Part shown: piece by piece, positions 26,289 through 36,042 of the stretch
Layout: each line of letters begins with the position of its first letter
How positions within the stretch are numbered: position 1 is the stretch's first letter
NCBI GenBank assembly: GCA_963822695.1
Contig: CAWGJH010000022.1
Coordinates: forward strand, 62,001-126,000
Origin: GCA-003244245 sp963822695
GTDB lineage: Bacteria > Actinomycetota > Actinomycetes > Mycobacteriales > Pseudonocardiaceae
Reading direction: 5' to 3'
DNA length: 64,000 bases
The notes under the pieces: generated by a model
Databases searched by the model: none
Told to the model about the DNA's origin: nothing
The model's input: the letters and a program-made list of their open reading frames with translations, nothing else
Made by a program: the position numbers and the translations under genes

Positions 26289-26665
26289 CAGGACCGGTCG
26301 CCTTCGATGGCGCTCTGTACGGTTTTGATGATTGTTTCCACCTCACCTGGGGTGGGACGGTCGATGGCGAGTTCGGTGTCACCGACCTTGAGTTGCACCC
26401 GGCGCCCAGAATTGCGGTTGGTGAACGCCACGACACCGTCGACGAGCACGCGCAGGTAGGCTGGGTCCACTGCGGTGAGCACGCTGAGCGTAGCGACGGC
26501 GACCTCAGCCACACCCTTGTCGCCCGGCCTGGCAGGCATAGCCACATAGTCCACCTCGCCTGCCGCGCGAAGTTCGTCGGCGAGCTCCGCAGTCAGCCGT
26601 TCCAAGACGAAGTCGTCATCTTCAGCGGCGGTTGTGAACCCCACGAGCAGCCGTATCTGCGCCAA
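26288..26665 (-). CDS. EACC1-like effector-associated small protein
   Basis: 125 residues: RLLVGFTTAAEDDDFVLERLTAELADELRAAGEVDYVAM, then ARPGDKGVAEVAVATLSVLTAVDPAYLRVLVDGV and a C-terminal GRRVQLKVGDTELAIDRPTPGEVETIIKTV. This order (acidic helix, PGxKG, helix over a predicted hydrophobic hairpin, then beta hairpin with GD and a final helix) matches the effector-associated constant component 1 (EACC1) described for actinobacterial conflict systems with caspase or CHAT peptidases. It overlaps the caspase-helicase start by one base, so the two are co-translated. It would act as an adaptor linking sensor and effector. Confidence 0.7.
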   Translation of the reverse strand: MAQIRLLVGFTTAAEDDDFVLERLTAELADELRAAGEVDYVAMPARPGDKGVAEVAVATLSVLTAVDPAYLRVLVDGVVAFTNRNSGRRVQLKVGDTELAIDRPTPGEVETIIKTVQSAIEGDRS

Positions 26666-26779
26666 CGTGCCCTCCTCAGGAGCCAGTCGCAGTCAGCCTA
26701 CGGCAAGTGATCGTTCACTGAAGTCCGGTCAGACCCCATCCTTGTCGGCTTGCGCCCAGGGCCTCCCAGGACGAGTTGG

Positions 26780-26900
26780 CCTACACTTGCACAAGATCTC
26801 GCGCTTGGTCCAAGGTCAGATAGAGTTGCCGGTCACGGGCGAAATCGGTTTCAAGCTGCTCGACCTGGTTGCGAGCCTTCGGGATCGCCGCAGCGCAGCC
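26780..26900 (-). pseudogene. C-terminal remnant of a second XRE/TPR regulator
   Basis: Minus strand reads AAIPKARNQVEQLETDFARDRQLYLTLDQARDLVQV-stop, ending like the intact regulator at 20738 (RDFLDQARALVQV-stop). No HTH part remains. A relic left by deletion. Confidence 0.5.
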
Positions 26901-26959
26901 CGAAGCGTCGTGGACGGTCGCCCGGGCTCACCAGCGCGTGGCTGGCCGCGAGGCGACTA

Positions 26960-27078
26960 CCCCCGGGCTCTCACCCCTGTACGCCGAGCTGACCGGGTTG
27001 TCGCCGATGGACGTCCAGGCCGCCGGGGACGAGTTGCTGGTCAGCGACGCGGACCGGTTCGTCGAGCGGGCCCGGGCC
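26960..27078 (+). pseudogene. Fragment of an alpha/beta hydrolase (HSL-type esterase)
   Basis: Reads LSPLYAELTGLSPMDVQAAGDELLVSDADRFVERARAS, the SPLYA-DLTGLPP...QVGxxELLxDDA segment near the catalytic Asp of HSL-type esterases. Only about 40 codons survive. The following bases switch frame into a different gene (monooxygenase), so this is a joint between two relics. Confidence 0.55.
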
Positions 27079-27430
27079 TCACGGTTCCCGGCTTCCCGAA
27101 CCTGTTCCTGCTGTACGGGCCGAACACTAATCTCGGCGCCAACTCGATCATCCACATGCTGGAAAGTCAGACCGCTTATGTCATCGACGTGTTGCGCAAC
27201 CTCGAGCACACCGGTGCTGCCTACCTGGACTGCGCCCGGAGGTGGACGATGCCTTCGACGCCGAGATGCAGCGCCGGCTCACCCACTCGCTCTGGGCCAC
27301 CGGCTGCACCAGCTGGTATCAGACCGCCACCGGGAGGTCGCGGGTGCGGCCGTTGCTTCGGCTCGCGGATCGGCTGACCTTCACGACCCGTCTCGACCTT
27401 GCTGGGCGATACCCCAGCTCAGAGGGCTAA
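27079..27430 (+). pseudogene. C-terminal remnant of a flavin monooxygenase (Baeyer-Villiger type)
   Basis: Three frames together read GFPNLFLLYGPNTNLGANSIIHMLESQTAYVIDVLRNL, then (shift near 27240) DDAFDAEMQRRLTHSLWATGCTSWYQTATGR, then another shift. These are the NLFxxxGPNT...SII..ES and TGCTSWY...GR signatures of Baeyer-Villiger-type flavoprotein C-termini. The FAD and NADPH halves are missing and two frameshifts are present. It could have partnered the esterase relic beside it, since BVMO-esterase pairs are common in ketone degradation. Confidence 0.7.
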
Positions 27431-27870
27431 GGGGTCATCTCCGTTGGTTTTTCGGCGAGTCCAGTTCACCCCGAGTGAGCGAGGTCGGCAACGAGGTGGC
27501 AGGATGTCGGCGTACCGGGGGGCCGGTGCACTGGGGGGAACTCCGCAGCAGTTCTTGGCGCAGTACAGGTGAGCTGGATACCTCCGATATCTGGTATTCC
27601 TGCGACTACCGTGCCTACCAGGTGCTCTAAAGTCGTTTACTGTCGAGGCTGGACCAGTTGCTCGCTGGTCCACTCAGTCGGGTGAGGGTGAGCGGTAGCA
27701 ACATGTGAACCACGGAAAATTTTCTTATCGAACCTGGAATGGGTTGACTTGACGTCCCCACCTGGTTCTCTTCGTACGCGCTGGCGCCGCGTTCATCAAC
27801 GGTCAACTCGTCGAACGACCCGAAAAACTCAGTCTTGACAACGCTTGATTTCAGAGAAAGGTTTGATCGC
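27431..27870. other. Gap without a recognisable gene upstream of the DUF4239 gene
   Basis: About 440 bases, moderately AT-rich towards the right. Short open readings on both strands show no family. TTGACA occurs at 27835-27840, 31 bases before the DUF4239 ATG, and could be a -35 element, but no good -10 partner is evident. Confidence 0.35.
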
Positions 27871-28668
27871 ATGCCTAAGTGGCTTTACGGTTTGCCTAAT
27901 TGGCAGATGTTACTCCTATTTACTGGAGTTTCGCTCGGCGTGTGTTGGGGTTTGATACTACTTCTCAGACCCCTGATGGAGCGGTGGTTCAGTAATGATC
28001 TTGAAAGCCGTAATGGTGTCATTGATATCTTGATCGCTGGTACCGGTCTGTTCTACGGGCTGTTGCTAGGTCTGATTGCCGTGGGCGCCTATACCAACTA
28101 TTCAAATGCTGATGACGCGGTATCTCGCGAAGCCGATGCGGCGGGTGTGTTGTATCGGGACGTGTCGAACTTTCCGGAGCCGCAGCGTTCCGAGCTGCGG
28201 GCGGGTATCTCCCGCTACATAGAGGTGGTGATCGATCAAGAGTTCCCGTCGGCCCGCCGGGGAAAATTACTAGCCACCGCTACGCCGGTAGCGACGAAAA
28301 TACAGAATGAGATCGCTTCCTTCGCACCCGCCAACTTTGCGGGTGAGGCGCTGGATGGCGAAACCTTCCGCCAGTTCTCTAGTTTTATCGATGATCGAAA
28401 CCATCGACTAAATCAGATGACGTCGAGTCTTCCTCGCACACTCTGGCTCGTTCTCGTCGTCGGTGCGGTCATCAATCTCGCCCTCATAGCCATGCTCGGC
28501 GTGAAAAAAACTGGAGCCCATCTCGCGCTCTCCGGGCTCTTCGCTGTTTTCCTAAGCTTGATGTTGTTTTTGATTGCCGATTTAGACCATCCTTTTCTCG
28601 GCGAATTCAGTATTTCACCGGATCCGTTCGAGACGATCCGCCATGTTGTGCTCCCGCAGATCAGCTGA
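27871..28668 (+). CDS. DUF4239 (bestrophin-like) membrane protein
   Basis: 265 residues from ATG 27871, preceded by GAGAAAGG. Four hydrophobic helices: about 11-32 (LLLFTGVSLGVCWGLILLL), 54-74 (GTGLFYGLLLGLIAVGAY), then near the C-terminus LVLVVGAVINLALIAML and LSGLFAVFLSLMLFLIADLDHPF. Between the pairs is a soluble helical part (SREADAAGVLYRDVSNFPEPQR). This is the DUF4239 architecture. Function unknown; a channel-like fold is only suggested by family naming. Base composition is lower in GC than neighbours. It ends about 105 bases before the encapsulin operon, same strand, but the gap and a short hairpin (CCCCTGCGGGG near 28711) argue for separate transcription. Confidence 0.75.
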   Translation: MPKWLYGLPNWQMLLLFTGVSLGVCWGLILLLRPLMERWFSNDLESRNGVIDILIAGTGLFYGLLLGLIAVGAYTNYSNADDAVSREADAAGVLYRDVSNFPEPQRSELRAGISRYIEVVIDQEFPSARRGKLLATATPVATKIQNEIASFAPANFAGEALDGETFRQFSSFIDDRNHRLNQMTSSLPRTLWLVLVVGAVINLALIAMLGVKKTGAHLALSGLFAVFLSLMLFLIADLDHPFLGEFSISPDPFETIRHVVLPQIS

Positions 28669-28773
28669 TATTGCAACAGTGCTTCAGTGTGTCACGAGAG
28701 ACTGAGCGGCCCCTGCGGGGTAATTCCCTATTGTCTTCCCTGTTGGTACGGATAGAGATTGGTGGTGTGCGGT

Positions 28774-30204
<1,431 letters not shown>

Positions 30205-30235
30205 GAGGAGAACATCGGGAAAGTTGGGGCAGAAC

Positions 30236-32491
30236 ATGCAACCCTATGAGCTGCCAGACTTCTACATGCCGTATCCCGCTCGACTGAACCCTCACCTGGA
30301 CACGGCGCGTGCGCACACCAAGGCGTGGGCCCGCGAGATGGCGATGTTGGACGGGCCACCGGATGCGCCCGGCGCGAATATCTGGGATGAGGCCGAGTTC
30401 GATTCCATGGATTTCGCCTTGCTCTGCGCGTATACTCATCCCGACGCGCCGAGTCGCGAGCTTGATTTGGTGACCGATTGGTACGTCTGGGTATTCTATT
30501 TCGACGATCACTTTCTGGAGATCTACAAGCGCAGCCAGGATCAGGCCGGTGCGAAGGAGTACCTCAATGGACTGCCGGCGTTCATGCCACTAAATCCGGC
30601 TGACGCTGCGCCGGAGCCGACTAATCCGGTCGAGCGTGGGCTGATCGATCTGTGGGCGCGCACCGTCCCGAATAGGTCGCCAGAATGGCGATTGCGGTTC
30701 TTCGAGAGCACAAAAAACCTCCTCTACGAGTCAACCTGGGAGCTCTCGAATATCAGTGGGAGCCGGGTCCCGAACCCGATCGAGTACATCGAGATGCGCC
30801 GCAAGGTCGGTGGCGCCCCCTGGTCGGCTGATCTCGTCGAGCACGCCGCGTTCGTCGAGATCCCCGCCAGGGTCGCGGACAGCCGGCCGATGCGAGTTCT
30901 CAAGGACACGTTCGCCGACGGAGTGCATCTGCGCAACGACCTGTTCTCCTACCAGCGCGAGATCCAAGTTGAAGGTGAAATCAGCAACTGCGTTCTGGTG
31001 CTGGAGCGGTTTCTGGAGGTCAGCCCGCAGCGCGCGGCGGACCTGACCAACGACATCCTGACCTCCCGGCTGCAGCAGTTCGAGAACACCACCCTCACCG
31101 AGCTGCCGTCACTGTTCGAGGAGTACGGCCTGAACCTGCTGGAACGGGAGAGCGTCCTGCTCTACGTCAAGGGTCTTCAGGATTGGCAATCGGGTGGCCA
31201 TGAGTGGCACATGCGGTCGAGCCGATACATGAACAACACGTCAACTGGTGAACCATCGGTAGCGGAGCGAGTGCTCAGGGGGCCCACCGGCTTGGGTACC
31301 TCGGCAGCGCGGATCACGCTGTCACCCGGCGCCTTGGGTCTACAAAGGGTCAAGAGTCACACGCACGCGCCCTACGAAAAAGTGGGTCCGACTACTCTGC
31401 CCGAGTTCTACATGCCGTACTCCGCGCGAATCAATACCAACCTGGAGCGGTCACGTCAACATTGCATCGACTGGGCCCGCCAGATGGGGATGCTGGAGTC
31501 AGTCCCAGGAATTTCCGAACTCCGCATCTGGGATGAGGACAATCTCGCGTTGTTCGATTTCGCGGTCTGCGCCGCGCGGATTCATCCGGATGCATCCGGT
31601 CCTGAGTTGGATCTATCGTCAGCGTGGTTGACCTGGGGGACCTATGGTGACGACTACTTCCCGGCGGTCTTCGGTCCGACCCGCGACATGGTGGGCGCGA
31701 CGGTGTTCAACACAAGGCTCTCGTCGTTCATGCCACTGGATTGCGGCGCCACGCCACCACCAGTCAACGCGGCTGAAACGGGTCTAGCGGACCTGTGGAT
31801 CCGCACTGCCTCTCCGATGACCATCGATCAGCGAGGTCAGTTTCGGCGGGGTGTGGAGGACATGACGGCTAGCTGGTTGTGGGAGCTGGCGAACCACATC
31901 CAGCACCGGATTCCCGACCCGGTTGACTACGTCGAGATGCGGCGCAAGACGTTCGGCTCAGATCTCACGATGAGCCTGGCCCGCATCACGCAAGCCGGGG
32001 AGATCCCACCCGAGCTGTTCCACACCCGAGTGATGCGGGGGCTGGAGAATTCGGCCCAGGACTACGCCTGCTTGCTGAACGACATCTTCTCCTACCAGAA
32101 GGAAATCGAGTTCGAGGGTGAGCTGCACAACTGCGTGCTGGTGATTCAGAAGTTTCTCGACATAGATCACCGGCAGTCGGTGTCGGTCGTCAACGACTTG
32201 ATGACCTCGCGACTGTTGCAGTTTCGGCACATCATCGCCACTGAACTGCCCGTCCTGGTAGACGATTTCAACCTGAATGCCGATGCCCGCGAGGCCTTGG
32301 ATGCCTACGTCGTGGGACTCCAGGACTGGGTGGCCGGGATCCTCGACTGGCATATGTTGACCGGCCGGTATGGCGAATCGGCGTTGCGGCGGCGTTATCG
32401 GACGGCACCGCAACGCTTCGGTGGCCCGACCGGATTGGGCACTTCCGCTGCTCTTCGTGACTTGCTGGGCGCGATGCGGGCTCGCGTCTAA
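30236..32491 (+). CDS. geoA: Geosmin synthase (germacradienol/geosmin synthase), two terpene-synthase domains
   Basis: About 751 residues. N-terminal domain: ELPDFYMPYPARLNPHL at the start, metal motif DDHFLE (about 90-95) and NSE motif NDLFSYQRE (about 234-242), ending YVKGLQDWQSGGHEWHM, the germacradienol-forming half that uses farnesyl diphosphate. C-terminal domain: LPEFYMPYSARINTNL, DDYFP (about 472-476) and NDIFSYQKE, the half that turns germacradienol into geosmin in known enzymes. GPTGLGTSAA occurs after each domain (about 349-358 and 730-739). ATG 30236 gives the family N-terminus; TTG 30224 is 13 bases after AGGAGGAG and also possible. It is flanked by two shell genes, so it is the probable encapsulated cargo. 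Activity requires Mg2+ and diphosphate substrate. Confidence 0.93.
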   Translation: MQPYELPDFYMPYPARLNPHLDTARAHTKAWAREMAMLDGPPDAPGANIWDEAEFDSMDFALLCAYTHPDAPSRELDLVTDWYVWVFYFDDHFLEIYKRSQDQAGAKEYLNGLPAFMPLNPADAAPEPTNPVERGLIDLWARTVPNRSPEWRLRFFESTKNLLYESTWELSNISGSRVPNPIEYIEMRRKVGGAPWSADLVEHAAFVEIPARVADSRPMRVLKDTFADGVHLRNDLFSYQREIQVEGEISNCVLVLERFLEVSPQRAADLTNDILTSRLQQFENTTLTELPSLFEEYGLNLLERESVLLYVKGLQDWQSGGHEWHMRSSRYMNNTSTGEPSVAERVLRGPTGLGTSAARITLSPGALGLQRVKSHTHAPYEKVGPTTLPEFYMPYSARINTNLERSRQHCIDWARQMGMLESVPGISELRIWDEDNLALFDFAVCAARIHPDASGPELDLSSAWLTWGTYGDDYFPAVFGPTRDMVGATVFNTRLSSFMPLDCGATPPPVNAAETGLADLWIRTASPMTIDQRGQFRRGVEDMTASWLWELANHIQHRIPDPVDYVEMRRKTFGSDLTMSLARITQAGEIPPELFHTRVMRGLENSAQDYACLLNDIFSYQKEIEFEGELHNCVLVIQKFLDIDHRQSVSVVNDLMTSRLLQFRHIIATELPVLVDDFNLNADAREALDAYVVGLQDWVAGILDWHMLTGRYGESALRRRYRTAPQRFGGPTGLGTSAALRDLLGAMRARV

Positions 32492-32537
32492 CTGTTCGTT
32501 CGATTTTTTTGGTGCTTGACGATTGGTGGTGTGTGCT

Positions 32538-33976
<1,439 letters not shown>

Positions 33977-33980
<4 letters not shown>

Positions 33981-35053
33981 CCACCATTGACGTGAAGACC
34001 GAGGGCCGGTCGGTGCACGACATGCTCGCCTGGAGCCGCACTATCGTCGAGCCCGCCCTGCGTGCGGCAATCGACACGCTGCCGTTGACGATGATGCGCA
34101 TCGCCGGCTACCACTTCGGCTGGTGGAACGAACACGGTCAGCCGGACAAGGCCCCGGACAAGGCCCCGGACAAGGCCCCGGAAAAGGCCCCTGGGGGCAA
34201 AGCGATCCGACCCACGCTGGCACTGCTGAGTGCCCGCGCCGTCGGCGGTGTTCCGACTGGGGCGACGCCGGCCGCAGCCGCGGTGGAGCTGGTACACAAC
34301 TTCTCGCTCCTGCACGACGACGTGATGGACGGTGACCTCACCCGCCGGCACCGCCCCACCGCGTGGAGCGTGTTCGGCATCAACGCGGCGATTCTGGCCG
34401 GGGACGCGTTGCTGACGTTGGCTTTGGGTGTCCTCGCCACCAGCGGGCACCCGGCCGCCACGGACGCAACACGGACGCTCAGCGCTGCGGTCCAGGAACT
34501 GCTGGACGGTCAGAGCGCGGATCTCGACCTCGAACAACGCACAGAGGTCGAGTTGGGCGAGTGTCTGAGCATGGCCGAGAAAAAGACCGGCGCCCTCATG
34601 GGGTGTGCCTGCGCGGTGGGCGCTTTATTCGGAGGTGGCAACGTCGAGCAGGTCGAGCGGCTACGCCGATTCGGTAGGCACCTGGGCTTGGCGTTTCAAC
34701 ACGTGGACGATCTGTTGGGTATCTGGGGAGACCCGGCCGTGACCGGTAAGTCGGTCTATTCGGACCTGCGCAGCCGTAAAAAATCCCTCCCCGTAGTGGC
34801 CGCCCTGACCTCAGACACGTCGGCTGGGCGCGAACTGGCCGCGCTTTACCACCGGGACCAGGCGCTCTCCGGAACCGACCTGGTCCGTGCCGCGGAACTG
34901 ATCGACATCGCGGGCGGGCGCGCCTGGAGCCAGGCCCAGGTCGACGATCTGCTCGCGCAGGCGATGCGTCAGCTGCCACCGGTCGGCCCGACGGCCCAAG
35001 CCGTCACGGAGCTGGGTGCGCTCGCCCGGCTAGCCACCCACCGTGACAACTGA
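33977..35053 (+). CDS. Polyprenyl diphosphate synthase (FPP/GGPP synthase type)
   Basis: About 358 residues. Class I trans-prenyltransferase: GGKAIRPTLALL (about 73-84), first aspartate-rich motif LLHDDVMDGDLTRR with DDVMD at 114-118, second motif HVDDLLGIWGD at 242-252, and EKKTGALMG in between. Phe sits five residues before the first Asp of DDVMD, which in this family tends to limit chain length to C15-C20, fitting supply of FPP to geosmin synthase. It starts in the ATGA of the second shell gene. Residues 57-72 are a DKAP repeat next to the substrate-binding GGK. Polyprenyl synthases are known cargo companions of Family 2B encapsulins; it may be inside the shell or only upstream of it. Confidence 0.9.
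34145..34192 (+). repeat. Four tandem 12-base units inside the prenyltransferase gene
   Basis: GACAAGGCCCCG occurs three times in a row, followed by GAAAAGGCCCCT, encoding (DKAP)3-EKAP. In-frame 12-base units could expand or contract without breaking the gene. Confidence 0.9.
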
Positions 35054-35124
35054 GCTGCGCCAAGTCCCGGAGGCACCCGAGCGCGTGGAATGGAGACCGT
35101 GAGCCTCGGGGCGGACCGTTACTG

Positions 35125-35197
35125 TGCCGGCGGTGGGATTCGAACCCACACTGACGGGTTCCTAGGACCCGGGCCTCTGCCGTTGGGCTACGCCGGC
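35125..35197 (-). tRNA. Class I tRNA with anticodon UAG, intact cloverleaf
   Basis: 73 bases, minus strand. Acceptor GCCGGCG/CGCCGGC (7 bp, perfect), D-arm GCC...GGC, anticodon stem CGGGT/ACCCG with loop CCTAGGA and anticodon TAG at 35164-35162, 5-base variable loop, T-arm GTGGG-TTCGAAT-CCCAC, discriminator A, no encoded CCA. UAG reads the rare Leu codon CUA, but canonical leucine tRNAs have a long variable arm, which is absent; position 33 is C rather than U. Identity is therefore unclear. The tRNA lies at the right edge of the accessory stretch and its upstream 33 bases match those of the 19.1-kb copy. Confidence 0.75.
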
Positions 35198-35237
35198 TTG
35201 CGGTGACGAGCGCACCAAGTGAGCACAGGATACGGCG

Positions 35238-35711
35238 TCAGATTCCGAGGTCTTTGCGTAGCTTGGCGACGTGGCCGGTGGCGCGGACGTTGTACAGTGC
35301 CTTGTCGATGCGCCCCTGTGGGTCGATCACGAAGGTGGATCGGATGACGCCGGTGACCGTTCTGCCGTACATCTGCTTCTCGCCGTAGGCGCCGTAGGCG
35401 GTGAGCACGGAACGGTCCACATCGGAGAGCAGCGGGAAGGTGAGGTCTTCCGCGTCGCGGAACTTCGCCAGCTTTGCTGGCGCGTCGGGTGAGATGCCGA
35501 GTACCGCGAACCCGGCCGTGTCCAGCTCGGCGAGGTTGTCACGGAAGTCGCAGGCCTGCGTGGTGCAACCGGGGGTGCTGGCCGCCGGGTAGCAGTAGAC
35601 CACCACAGATCGGCCGCGGTAGTCCGACAGCGAGACGGGCTTGCCATCGGCGTCGGGCAGGGTGAACTCCGGGGCGGTGTCGCCGGGGGACAGCGGGGTG
35701 TTGTCGGTCAC
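35238..35711 (-). CDS. bcp: Thioredoxin-dependent peroxiredoxin, Bcp/PrxQ type
   Basis: Reduces hydroperoxides with thioredoxin. 157 residues from GTG 35711: LSPGDTAPEFTLPDADGKPVSLSDYRG, then peroxidatic Cys in STPGCTTQACDFRD with the resolving Cys five residues on (PrxQ pattern CxxxxC). Family features GISPDAPAKLAKF, FPLLSD and YGRTVTGVIRSTFVIDP are present. Longer readings upstream overlap an extra leader without similarity, so the GTG was chosen. Divergent from the DUF3618 gene over about 95 bases. Confidence 0.93.
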   Translation of the reverse strand: MTDNTPLSPGDTAPEFTLPDADGKPVSLSDYRGRSVVVYCYPAASTPGCTTQACDFRDNLAELDTAGFAVLGISPDAPAKLAKFRDAEDLTFPLLSDVDRSVLTAYGAYGEKQMYGRTVTGVIRSTFVIDPQGRIDKALYNVRATGHVAKLRKDLGI

Positions 35712-35806
35712 GAGGTCGGACGGTACCGCCCGGGTGGGGTGGCTTCGCCACCTGGGCACGTCGTGACCTACGGTGTGCCGCACGCATACCCGCGCGAGGA
35801 GGACTC

Positions 35807-36028
35807 ATGGCCCGCGACGCCGACACCATCGAACGAGACATCGAGCAGGCCCGCGATGCGCTGGCCGTGACGCTGCAGGAGATCGGTACCCGGGCTGATC
35901 CCCAGCGTTTGGTCGTGGCCGGCAAGGAGCAGATGGAGACCACTCTGGCCGACCCGAGAGTGCGCTACTCGCTGATCGGCGTCGGTGCGCTCATCGTGCT
36001 GGTGTTGTTGCGCAAGCTCTTCCGCTGA
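35807..36028 (+). CDS. DUF3618 protein
   Basis: 73 residues. ARDADTIERDIEQARDALAVTLQEIGTRADPQRL is the DUF3618 signature (IExDIexaRexLaxtldeL), followed by VRYSLIGVGALIVLVLLRKLF, a single C-terminal transmembrane helix. AGGAGG occurs just before the ATG. A small membrane-anchored protein of unknown role, frequently next to bcp in actinomycetes. Confidence 0.88.
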   Translation: MARDADTIERDIEQARDALAVTLQEIGTRADPQRLVVAGKEQMETTLADPRVRYSLIGVGALIVLVLLRKLFR

Positions 36029-36042
36029 GCTGCGTCACCACG

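Noticed and set aside
27835..27870. TTG 27835 as the start of the DUF4239 protein
   Set aside because: ATG 27871 has a better upstream purine stretch (GAGAAAGG) and begins at the conserved-looking membrane segment; TTGACA at 27835 looks more like a promoter element.
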